In this document: positions 17,234 to 24,631 of the stretch, in pieces
Layout: every line of letters begins with the position of its first letter
Numbering within the stretch: position 1 is the first letter of the stretch
Assembly (NCBI RefSeq): GCF_030161255.1
Contig: NZ_BSPX01000003.1
Coordinates: forward strand, 1-64,000
DNA from: Zoogloea oryzae
GTDB lineage: Bacteria > Pseudomonadota > Gammaproteobacteria > Burkholderiales > Rhodocyclaceae
Reading direction: 5' to 3'
DNA: 64,000 nt
The notes under the pieces: model-generated
Databases searched by the model: none
The model's input: the letters and a program-made list of their open reading frames with translations, nothing else
What the model was told of the DNA's origin: nothing
Made by a program: the position numbers and the translations under genes

Positions 17234-17385
17234 TGCTCACCACTCATCACCGCCATCCCGTGCTTCCGGTCTCATCCGGGTCTTCCCGCCTCTCTGCCAC
17301 CGGCGTCGCGCTCTGGCTGGCTGTGGGGCTTGCCGGCGGGTATGCGGCGATCCAGCTGGTGCTGCAGCTCTATCCGATCCACTGA
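17230..17385 (+). CDS. 51-aa single-pass membrane peptide
   Basis: This short gene starts at the ATG of an ATGA overlap with the hemP stop and encodes 51 residues. The first half is polar and histidine-rich (MMLTTHHRHPVLP). The second half is one hydrophobic segment, ATGVALWLAVGLAGGYAAIQ, then a short tail ending in LYPIH. I recognise no family. Its position between hemP and bfd in an iron-regulated unit suggests an accessory role in iron or haem handling. The overlap with hemP is the main argument that it is translated. Confidence 0.5.
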   Translation: MMLTTHHRHPVLPVSSGSSRLSATGVALWLAVGLAGGYAAIQLVLQLYPIH

Positions 17386-17423
17386 ACGCCTGGCTGTCCA
17401 GAAGCGCTGGAGGAAACAGGACA

Positions 17424-17654
17424 ATGTACGTTTGTGTTTGTCGTGCAATCACCGAAAAACAGATCGAATCCGCCGTCGCCGGCGGCGCTCGCCGACTCCG
17501 TGATCTTCGGGTAGAGTTGGGCGTCACCGAGGAATGCGGGCGGTGTGCCCGGTGCGCCAAGCAGTGCCTGCATCAGGCCCTCGACAAGCAGCACCCGCCC
17601 CAGCTCCTTTCGCACGGCATCCGTACATTTCCATTGATCCAGGAGGCAGCATGA
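17424..17654 (+). CDS. bfd: Bacterioferritin-associated ferredoxin Bfd
   Basis: A 76-aa [2Fe-2S] protein of the BFD-like group. Cysteines CVC near the start and CGRCARC in the middle give the CxC...CxxC cluster pattern. Bfd docks on bacterioferritin and passes electrons to the core so that stored iron is released. GGAGGAAA precedes the ATG. Its stop codon overlaps the bfr start (ATGA), so the two partners are translationally coupled. Confidence 0.88.
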   Translation: MYVCVCRAITEKQIESAVAGGARRLRDLRVELGVTEECGRCARCAKQCLHQALDKQHPPQLLSHGIRTFPLIQEAA

Positions 17655-18130
17655 AAGGCGACAAGAAGGTCATCCAGCATCTGAACAAGCAACTCACCAC
17701 CGAGCTGACCGCCATCAACCAGTACTTCCTGCATGCACGCATGTACAAGAACTGGGGCCTCGGCAAGCTGGGCAAGCACGAGTACGAAGAATCCATCGAA
17801 GAGATGAAGCACGCCGACATGCTCATCGAGCGCGTGCTGTTCCTCGAAGGCCTCCCCAACCTGCAGAACCTCGACAAGCTGCTGATCGGCGAGAACGTCC
17901 CGGAATGCCTTCAGGGCGATCTGAAGCTGGAGCAAGGCGGCCACGCCCACCTCAAGGACGCCATCGCCTACTGTGAATCCGTCCGCGACTACGTGAGCCG
18001 CGACATCTTCCAGCACATCCTCGACGACACCGAAGAGCACATCGACTACCTCGAAACCCAGCTCGAACTGGTCGAGAAGGTCGGCATCCAGAACTACCTG
18101 CAATCCCAGATGGACGTGAGCGCGTCCTGA
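17651..18130 (+). CDS. bfr: Bacterioferritin Bfr
   Basis: A 159-aa iron-storage protein that forms haem-containing 24-mers. Haem ligand M52 is present in EEMKHADM. Of the ferroxidase ligands known from E. coli Bfr, E18, E51, H54, E94 and H130 are conserved, but position 127 is Thr (ILDDTEEHID) instead of Glu when aligned without gaps. Iron oxidation may therefore be altered, or the subunit may work with a second Bfr type. AGGAGG lies directly upstream. It closes the hemP-bfd-bfr unit. Confidence 0.93.
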   Translation: MKGDKKVIQHLNKQLTTELTAINQYFLHARMYKNWGLGKLGKHEYEESIEEMKHADMLIERVLFLEGLPNLQNLDKLLIGENVPECLQGDLKLEQGGHAHLKDAIAYCESVRDYVSRDIFQHILDDTEEHIDYLETQLELVEKVGIQNYLQSQMDVSAS

Positions 18131-18208
18131 CGAGGCGTCCCCCGACACCGCGGAAAGCATGAAGACGTGGCATTTTCCGGCGCTGCCGGGATAGAATGCC
18201 GCCCTCCT

Positions 18209-18283
18209 CTCTCCGTAGTTCAATGGATAGAACGGGCGCCTCCTAAGCGCCAGATACAGGTTCGATTCCTGTCGGGGGGACCA
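18209..18283 (+). tRNA. tRNA-Arg (anticodon CCU)
   Basis: A 75-nt cloverleaf. The acceptor stem CTCTCCG (18209-18215) pairs with CGGGGGG (18273-18279), including two G-U pairs. The anticodon stem GGCGC/GCGCC encloses the loop CTCCTAA with CCT at 18242-18244. The T arm is ACAGG-TTCGATT-CCTGT, and CCA is encoded at 18281-18283. It reads AGG codons. A TAGAAT -10-like hexamer lies at 18192-18197. Confidence 0.95.
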
Positions 18284-18291
18284 GACCCGGC

Positions 18292-18323
18292 AAGGCCCTC
18301 CTCGTGAGGGCCTTGTTCTTTTT
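18292..18323 (+). terminator. Rho-independent terminator after tRNA-Arg
   Basis: A perfect 9-bp stem AAGGCCCTC/GAGGGCCTT (18292-18314) with a 5-nt loop, followed by GTTCTTTTT. It starts 9 nt after the tRNA CCA end. Confidence 0.85.
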
Positions 18324-18392
18324 GGGGCACGCTTCCGCGTCGCCGATTCGATTCCCCCGACAGGGATCGCGCCAATCTCCGGGCCGCAGCGC

Positions 18393-18423
18393 AAAAAAAG
18401 AGGCCGGCATCACAGCCGGCCTC
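18393..18423 (-). terminator. Rho-independent terminator after lon
   Basis: On the minus strand the 9-bp stem GAGGCCGGC/GCCGGCCTC (18400-18423) with a 6-nt loop is followed by seven Ts. It lies 24 bp past the lon stop and closes the tig-clpP-clpX-lon block. Confidence 0.88.
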
Positions 18424-18446
18424 TTTCTGCATCATGACGACGCGGG

Positions 18447-20864
18447 TCAGTGCTTCACGACTTCACCGTTCTCAGTCGGCTCGGCCGGCTTGGCGACGGC
18501 GACATCCGCGGCAGGGACTTCCGGCAGCGCCTCGGGCATGCGCTCCAGCGCGTGCTCGAGCACTTGGTCGATCCACTTGACCGGGATGATCTCCAGCTCG
18601 TTCTTCACGTTGTCGGGGATCTCGGTGAGATCCTTGACGTTCTCCTGCGGAATCAGCGCGCGGGTGATGCCGCCACGAACGGCCGCCAGCAGCTTTTCCT
18701 TCAGGCCGCCGATCGGCAGGACTTCACCACGCAGGGTGATCTCGCCCGTCATCGCCACGTCGCAGCGCACCGGGATGCCAGTGAGCACCGACACCAGACC
18801 GGTGCAGATCGCGATGCCGGCGGACGGGCCGTCCTTGGGAATCGCGCCTTCGGGCAAGTGAATGTGGATGTCGGACTTCTGATAGAAATCCTCCTGGATG
18901 CCCAGCGACTTGGAGCGCCGACGCACCACCGACAGCGCCGCCTGGATGGACTCCTGCATGACCTCGCCGAGCTTGCCGGTGGTCATGATCTTGCCCTTGC
19001 CCGGCAGGGCCACGGCTTCGACGGTCAGCAGTTCGCCCCCCACTTCGGTCCACGCGAGGCCGGTCACCTGGCCGATCTGGTTTTCCTTCTCGGCCACACC
19101 GAAGGTGTACTTGCGCACGCCCAGGTACTTGTCGATGTTCTTGGCGTTCACCACCACCTTGGCCTTGCGCTTGCCCAGGACCAGCGCCTTGACGACCTTC
19201 CGGCAGACCTTCGACACCTCACGCTCGAGACCCCGCACGCCCGCCTCGCGGGTGTAGAAGCGCACGATGTCGCGGATGGCGTCTTCGGTCACCGACAACT
19301 CTTCGCGCTTGATCCCGTTGTTCTTCATCTGCTTCGGAACAAGGTAGCGCTGGGCGATGTTGACCTTCTCGTCCTCGGTGTAGCCCGACAGGCGGATGAG
19401 TTCCATCCGGTCGAGGAGCGGCGCCGGGATGTTGAGGGTGTTGGCAGTCGCCACGAACATCACGTCCGACAGGTCGTATTCCACTTCGATGTAGTGGTCG
19501 ACGAAGGTCGAGTTCTGTTCGGGGTCGAGCACCTCCAGCAGCGCCGACGACGGATCGCCGCGGAAGTCCTGGCCCATCTTGTCCACTTCATCCAGCAGGA
19601 ACAGCGGGTTGCGCACGGCAACCTTGGACATGTTTTGCAGGATCTTGCCCGGCATCGAACCGATGTAGGTGCGACGGTGGCCGCGAATCTCGGCTTCATC
19701 ACGCACGCCGCCGAGGCTCATGCGCACGAACTTGCGGTTGGTGGCGCGGGCCACCGACTGGCCGAGGGAGGTCTTGCCGACGCCCGGGGGGCCGACGAGG
19801 CACAGGATCGGCGCCTTGAGCTTGTCGACGCGCTGCTGCACGGCGAGGTACTCGAGGATGCGCTCCTTGACCTTTTCGAGGCCGTAGTGCTCGGTGTCGA
19901 GCACCTTCTCGGCTTCGGCCAGATCCTTGCTGATGCGAGATTTCTTCTTCCAGGGCAGGCCGACCAGGGTCTCGATGTAGTTCCGGACCACGGTGGCTTC
20001 GGCCGACATGGGCGACATCAGGCGCAGCTTCTTCAGCTCGGCCTGGGCCTTCGCCATGGCTTCCTTGGTCATGCCGGCGGCCTTGATCTTCTTGTCCATC
20101 TCCTCGAGATCGGCGCCGTCCTCGCCTTCGCCGAGCTCCTTCTGGATGGCCTTGACCTGTTCGTTCAGGTAGTACTCGCGCTGGCTCTTCTCCATCTGGC
20201 GCTTGACGCGGCCACGGATGCGCTTTTCAACCTGAAGGATGTCGAGTTCGGTTTCGAGCTGGTTGAGCAGGCGCTCGAGGCGCTCGCCCGGGTCGAACAT
20301 CTCGAGGATTTCCTGCTTCTGCTCGAGCTTGAGCGGCAGGTGGGCGGCGATGGTGTCCGCCAGCCGGCCCGGCTCCTCGATGCCCGACAGGGAGCTGAGA
20401 ATCTCCGGCGGGATCTTCTTGTTGAGCTTAACGTACTGGTCGAACTGGCTGATGATCGCCCGGCGCATGGCCTCGACCTCGTTGTCCGGCGTCTCGGCGG
20501 CGGGCATCGGCTGGGCCTTGGCGACGAACAGGGTGCGCAGGTCTTCGACCGACACCACACGGGCGCGCTGCACGCCTTCGACCAGCACCTTCACGGTGCC
20601 GTCGGGCAGCTTGAGCATCTGCAGGATGTTGGCGATGCAGCCCAGATCGTAGAGATCGTCGGCCGAGGGCTCATCTTTGGCGGCAGACTTCTGGGCAACC
20701 AGCAGGATGCTCTTGCCGGCCTCCATGGCGTTCTCGAGCGCCTTGATGGACTTGGGGCGACCCACGAACAGCGGGATCACCATGTGCGGGAAGACGACGA
20801 CGTCGCGCAGCGGCAGCAGCGGCAGTTCGACTTGGTCTTCGGAGAGGTCAAGCGTGCTCGACAT
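18447..20864 (-). CDS. lon: ATP-dependent protease Lon
   Basis: An 805-aa Lon protease, full length for the LonA class. The N-terminal substrate-binding domain (residues 1-310) starts LPLLPLRDVVVFPHMVIPLF. The AAA+ module carries Walker A GPPGVGKTS near residue 357 and Walker B FLLDEVDK. The C-terminal protease domain has the Ser-Lys dyad: Ser in PKDGPSAG and Lys in GGLKEKLLAA. It degrades misfolded and regulatory proteins. It lies 87 bp after clpX on the same strand, the usual order, and has its own terminator. Confidence 0.97.
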   Translation of the reverse strand: MSSTLDLSEDQVELPLLPLRDVVVFPHMVIPLFVGRPKSIKALENAMEAGKSILLVAQKSAAKDEPSADDLYDLGCIANILQMLKLPDGTVKVLVEGVQRARVVSVEDLRTLFVAKAQPMPAAETPDNEVEAMRRAIISQFDQYVKLNKKIPPEILSSLSGIEEPGRLADTIAAHLPLKLEQKQEILEMFDPGERLERLLNQLETELDILQVEKRIRGRVKRQMEKSQREYYLNEQVKAIQKELGEGEDGADLEEMDKKIKAAGMTKEAMAKAQAELKKLRLMSPMSAEATVVRNYIETLVGLPWKKKSRISKDLAEAEKVLDTEHYGLEKVKERILEYLAVQQRVDKLKAPILCLVGPPGVGKTSLGQSVARATNRKFVRMSLGGVRDEAEIRGHRRTYIGSMPGKILQNMSKVAVRNPLFLLDEVDKMGQDFRGDPSSALLEVLDPEQNSTFVDHYIEVEYDLSDVMFVATANTLNIPAPLLDRMELIRLSGYTEDEKVNIAQRYLVPKQMKNNGIKREELSVTEDAIRDIVRFYTREAGVRGLEREVSKVCRKVVKALVLGKRKAKVVVNAKNIDKYLGVRKYTFGVAEKENQIGQVTGLAWTEVGGELLTVEAVALPGKGKIMTTGKLGEVMQESIQAALSVVRRRSKSLGIQEDFYQKSDIHIHLPEGAIPKDGPSAGIAICTGLVSVLTGIPVRCDVAMTGEITLRGEVLPIGGLKEKLLAAVRGGITRALIPQENVKDLTEIPDNVKNELEIIPVKWIDQVLEHALERMPEALPEVPAADVAVAKPAEPTENGEVVKH

Positions 20865-20886
20865 GATTATTCCTTTAAAGGCACTA

Positions 20887-20904
20887 AGGCCCCATATGGG
20901 GCCT
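20887..20904 (-). other. Perfect palindrome in the clpX-lon gap
   Basis: AGGCCCCATATGGGGCCT is an 18-bp perfect inverted repeat with no spacer, lying 22 bp upstream of the lon start. It could fold as a hairpin in the clpX-lon message, or attenuate read-through into lon, but there is no T-run. Function is not determined. Confidence 0.45.
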
Positions 20905-20951
20905 CAGCGACATCAATTCAAGCAGTCGGATGAAACTTCTTCTGCCTGATT

Positions 20952-22223
20952 TCAGTTGGAGCCGGAGACCTTGGGTTGATCGGCGTAGATCAGGATCGGC
21001 TGGGCGCCGCCATCGATCATGCCCTCGTCGACCACGACTTTGGACACGTTTTCCATGGACGGCAAGTCGTACATGGTGTCGAGCAGCGTCGCTTCAAGGA
21101 TCGAACGCAGACCGCGGGCACCGGTCTTGCGCTTGAGCGCCTTGCGGGCAATGGCCTGAAGCGCCGCCGGCCGTACCTCGAGTTCGACGCCTTCCATCGA
21201 AAACAGTTTCTGATACTGCTTGATCAGGGCGTTTTTCGGTTCGATGAGGATCTGGATGAGCGCTTCCTCGTCGAGCTCCTGCAGCGTGGCGACCACCGGC
21301 AGACGACCGATGAGTTCAGGGATGAGACCGAACTTGATCAGATCTTCGGGTTCGACATTGCGCAGGGATTCGGAGACGTTCTTGCTCTCGCGGCTCTTCA
21401 CCTCGGCGCCGAAACCGATGCCGACCTGCTCGGTACGGTTGCGGATCACCTTGTCGAGACCGTCGAAGGCGCCGCCACAGACGAACAGGATGTTGGTGGT
21501 ATCCACCTGCACGAAATCCTGGTTCGGGTGCTTGCGGCCACCTTGCGGCGGCACCGACGCGATGGTGCCTTCGATGAGCTTGAGCAGCGCCTGCTGCACG
21601 CCCTCGCCGGACACGTCACGGGTGATCGACGGGTTGTCGGACTTGCGGGAGATCTTGTCGATCTCGTCGATGTAGACGATGCCCTGCTGAGCCTTGTCCA
21701 CTTCGTAGTCACACTTCTGGAGCAGCTTCTGGATGATGTTCTCGACATCCTCACCCACGTAGCCGGCCTCGGTGAGGGTGGTGGCATCGGCCATCACGAA
21801 GGGCACGTTGAGCAGGCGGGCCAGGGTCTGGGCAAGAAGGGTCTTGCCCGAACCGGTCGGGCCGACCAGCAGGATGTTGCTCTTCGAGAGTTCGACTTCG
21901 TCGTGGGTCTTGGAGAGGTGGCGCAGCCGCTTGTAGTGGTTGTACACCGCCACGGAGAGGATGCGCTTGGCCGCGCGCTGACCGATCACGTACTGGTCGA
22001 GGATCTCGGAGATTTCGCGCGGGGACGGGAGTTCACCCTTGATGCCCTTGGCGCTTCCGGTGTCCGCAGTAATTTCGTCGCGAATGATGTCGTTGCATAG
22101 CTCGATGCACTCGTCGCAGATGAACACGGACGGACCCGCGATCAGCTTGCGGACCTCGTGTTGGCTCTTGCCGCAGAACGAGCAATACAGGAGCTTTTCG
22201 CCGCTCGTTTTCTTGTCCGCCAT
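20952..22223 (-). CDS. clpX: ATP-dependent Clp protease ATP-binding subunit ClpX
   Basis: A 423-aa unfoldase that feeds substrates to ClpP. The N-terminal zinc-binding domain has four cysteines (YCSFCGK and FICDECIELC, residues 14-42). The AAA+ domain has Walker A GPTGSGKTLLAQT near residue 120 and Walker B VYIDEIDK. The GIGFGA loop that docks into ClpP is present. The start at 22223 gives the standard MADKKTSGEK N-terminus; an open extension upstream is not coding. It follows clpP by 37 bp. Confidence 0.97.
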   Translation of the reverse strand: MADKKTSGEKLLYCSFCGKSQHEVRKLIAGPSVFICDECIELCNDIIRDEITADTGSAKGIKGELPSPREISEILDQYVIGQRAAKRILSVAVYNHYKRLRHLSKTHDEVELSKSNILLVGPTGSGKTLLAQTLARLLNVPFVMADATTLTEAGYVGEDVENIIQKLLQKCDYEVDKAQQGIVYIDEIDKISRKSDNPSITRDVSGEGVQQALLKLIEGTIASVPPQGGRKHPNQDFVQVDTTNILFVCGGAFDGLDKVIRNRTEQVGIGFGAEVKSRESKNVSESLRNVEPEDLIKFGLIPELIGRLPVVATLQELDEEALIQILIEPKNALIKQYQKLFSMEGVELEVRPAALQAIARKALKRKTGARGLRSILEATLLDTMYDLPSMENVSKVVVDEGMIDGGAQPILIYADQPKVSGSN

Positions 22224-22260
22224 TACTGCCTTCCTCTCTGTACTGGATGCTTGGAACCGA

Positions 22261-22905
22261 TCAAGCCACGTCGGCGCGGCTGGTGAGAACCTTGTCGACG
22301 ATGCCGTAACGCACGGCTTCTTCCGCCGACATGAAGTTGTCGCGATCCGTGTCCTTTTCGATGGCTTCGACAGGCTGGCCGGTGTGCTTGGCGAGCATGT
22401 CGTTGAGCTTGGCGCGCAGGGACAGGATCTCGCGGGCGTGGATCTCGATGTCCGAGGCCTGGCCCTGGAAACCACCCAGCGGCTGGTGAATCATGATGCG
22501 GGAGTTCGGCAGCGAGAATCGCTTGTCCTTGGCTCCGGATGCAAGCAGGAAGGCGCCCATGCTGGCCGCCTGCCCGATGCACAGGGTGCTCACGTCCGGC
22601 TTGATGAACTGCATGGTGTCGTAGATCGCCATGCCGGCCGTGACCGAGCCACCCGGAGAGTTGATGTAGAAGAAGATGTCCTTGTCCGGGTTTTCGGACT
22701 CGAGGAACAGCAACTGGGCCACGATCAGGTTGGCGGTCACGTCATTGACGGGGCCGACCAGAAACACCACCCGCTCCTTGAGCAGGCGCGAGTAGATGTC
22801 GTACGAACGCTCGCCGCGACCGCTCTGCTCGACCACCATCGGGATCAGGCCGAGACCGACCGGATCCCAGTCACTACGAGAAAACGGGGGTGTCAATGGA
22901 TTCAT
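22261..22905 (-). CDS. clpP: ATP-dependent Clp protease proteolytic subunit ClpP
   Basis: A 214-aa serine protease subunit. The catalytic serine is in GQAASMGAF, histidine in MIHQPLGG and aspartate in the DTDRDNF segment. The N-terminal VEQSGRGERSYDIYSRLL is typical. With ClpX it forms the ClpXP protease. It follows tig by 21 bp, the common tig-clpP-clpX-lon arrangement. Confidence 0.97.
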   Translation of the reverse strand: MNPLTPPFSRSDWDPVGLGLIPMVVEQSGRGERSYDIYSRLLKERVVFLVGPVNDVTANLIVAQLLFLESENPDKDIFFYINSPGGSVTAGMAIYDTMQFIKPDVSTLCIGQAASMGAFLLASGAKDKRFSLPNSRIMIHQPLGGFQGQASDIEIHAREILSLRAKLNDMLAKHTGQPVEAIEKDTDRDNFMSAEEAVRYGIVDKVLTSRADVA

Positions 22906-22926
22906 TTCCTGTCGCTTTCCGCGGAA

Positions 22927-24231
22927 TTAAGCCGCATTGCCCATAAGTTCGTCAAAAGAGATGGCCTTGTCGGTCGTCTTGGCGTTGCTCACGACCCACT
23001 CCACCACATTGTCCTCGATCACCAGCGCTTCGGCCTGGGCCAGGCGCTGGGGCTGGGAGTAGTACCAGCCGACCACTTCGCTCGGATCTTCGTAGCTGGC
23101 TGCGAAGTCTTCAATGGTGGCACGGATCTGTTCCGGCTTGGCAAACAGCTCCTTGCTCTTCACGAGCTCGGACATGATCAGGCCGAGCTTGACGCGGCGG
23201 GCCGCCTGCTCGCCGAACCAGCTGGCGTCGATCGGCAGGTCCTTGGTCTGCATGCCGCGGGCTTCGAAGTCACGCTTGGCGTTTTCGGCAAGGGTCTGGG
23301 ATTCCTGAGCGACGAGAGCCTTCGGCACTTCGATCGGGTGGGTCTCGATCAGCACGTTCATGACGCGCTCCTTGATCTTGGCCTGGATGCGACGCTTCAC
23401 TTCGCGCTCCAGATTGGCCTTCACTTCTTCGCGCATCTTGGTCACGTCGCCGTCGGCGATGCCCAGGGACTTGGCGAACTCGGCGTCGACTTCCGGCAGC
23501 TGCGGCGCTTCAACCTTCTTCACGGCCACGTCGAACTGGACGGTCTGGCCGGCCAGGTTGGCGGCGTGGTAGTCAGCCGGGAAGGTCATGTCGAAGGTCT
23601 TGGATTCGCCAGCGGAGAGGCCCAGGGTGGCGGTTTCAAAATCCTTGAGCATCTGGCCGCCGCCGATCACGAAGGCGAAATCGGTCGCCTTGCCACCTTC
23701 AAACTCGACACCATCCTTGCGGCCAGTGAAATCGACCACCACGCGGTCGCCATCCTGGGCGGCACGTTCGGCCTGCACGAAAGTGGTGCGCTGCTTGCGC
23801 AGGACGTCGAGGGTCTTGTCCACTTCGGCGTCGGTGACTTCGAGTTGCGGGCGCTCGACTTCCTGGCCGCTCACGTCGGCGATCACCACATCCGGGTAGA
23901 CCTCGAAGACGGCGGTGAATTCCAGGGCTTCGGAGCCGGCGGCTTCCTTCGGCTCGATGTTCGGGTAGCCGGCAACGCGCACGTTCAGGGCGCGGATCTG
24001 TTCGCCAAGGACGCGCTCGACAGCAGCGCCGATGGCTTCGGAACGGGCTTGCGGGCCGTAGGTCTGCGCGACCATCCGGAACGGAACCTTCCCCGGACGG
24101 AATCCCGGCATCTTGACGGTGCGAGCCATCTTCTTCAGACGGGCATCCACGTCCTTGTCGATTTCAGCCAGCGGCACGGACATATCGATACGGCGCTCGA
24201 GTGCGCTCACCACGGTTTCCTGGTTGCTCAT
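22927..24231 (-). CDS. tig: Trigger factor (ribosome-bound chaperone/prolyl isomerase)
   Basis: A 434-aa trigger factor of normal length. The N-terminal ribosome-binding loop is GFRPGKVP (about residue 44). A FKBP-type isomerase domain follows (around residues 155-245, with DRVVVDFTGRKDGVEFEGG). The remaining helical C-terminal arms form the chaperone body. It assists folding of nascent chains at the ribosome exit and heads the clp-lon block. Confidence 0.97.
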   Translation of the reverse strand: MSNQETVVSALERRIDMSVPLAEIDKDVDARLKKMARTVKMPGFRPGKVPFRMVAQTYGPQARSEAIGAAVERVLGEQIRALNVRVAGYPNIEPKEAAGSEALEFTAVFEVYPDVVIADVSGQEVERPQLEVTDAEVDKTLDVLRKQRTTFVQAERAAQDGDRVVVDFTGRKDGVEFEGGKATDFAFVIGGGQMLKDFETATLGLSAGESKTFDMTFPADYHAANLAGQTVQFDVAVKKVEAPQLPEVDAEFAKSLGIADGDVTKMREEVKANLEREVKRRIQAKIKERVMNVLIETHPIEVPKALVAQESQTLAENAKRDFEARGMQTKDLPIDASWFGEQAARRVKLGLIMSELVKSKELFAKPEQIRATIEDFAASYEDPSEVVGWYYSQPQRLAQAEALVIEDNVVEWVVSNAKTTDKAISFDELMGNAA

Positions 24232-24631
24232 GAAAATTCCCTGATCGTTCTTGACAATAACGCCTCACGACACAGGCAGAGAACACAGAGCAAGACTCGT
24301 GCCTTCTCAAACCCGACTGCCATGAAGTCGTCGGAAAAACCTTTAGTCTAACACAGCACATGAAATGGCTTGCAGCACAGCCTGCAATGCCGCGCCGATG
24401 CGTCGTCTCGGCGCTACAGCCGTGACAAACTCCCGCTCGATCAATGGAACTCCAATTGATCTTCAGCTATCACACAAACTGTAATGACCCGAACTCCGAA
24501 GCCTTGATGGGATGCCCACAAGCTGACGAGGTGCTCAGCTCAACGTTCTGCGTAATGTGTCGTTATCCAGGCTGTTGGACGACGACGAAACCGGCACCCG
24601 CGCCTGGTGCCCTGCCCCCGGGAGACATCAG
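24232..24631. other. 400-bp divergent intergenic region between tig and prkA
   Basis: No gene is supported here. The short frames in both directions lack ribosome sites and family features. The region must hold the divergent promoters: on the minus strand TAGACT (24345-24350) is a weak -10 candidate for tig, and the plus strand has a better promoter for prkA with an inverted repeat (annotated separately). Confidence 0.6.
24439..24485 (+). promoter_or_regulatory. Candidate prkA promoter with an inverted repeat over the -35
   Basis: TTGATC (24456-24461) and TGTAAT (24480-24485, five of six consensus bases) are 18 bp apart and point toward prkA, giving a leader of roughly 140 nt. The -35 element forms the right arm of a near-perfect inverted repeat, GATCAATGGA-AC-TCCAATTGATC (24439-24461, one extra base on the right arm). 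That placement would suit a repressor or activator site. The regulator is unknown. Confidence 0.4.

Noticed and set aside
22224..22475. N-terminal extension of ClpX by about 84 codons
   Set aside because: The extension overlaps clpP and is arginine/serine-rich noise; the standard ClpX start lies at 22223.
24164..24361. 65-codon minus-strand frame upstream of tig
   Set aside because: It overlaps the tig start in another frame, has no ribosome site and no family features.
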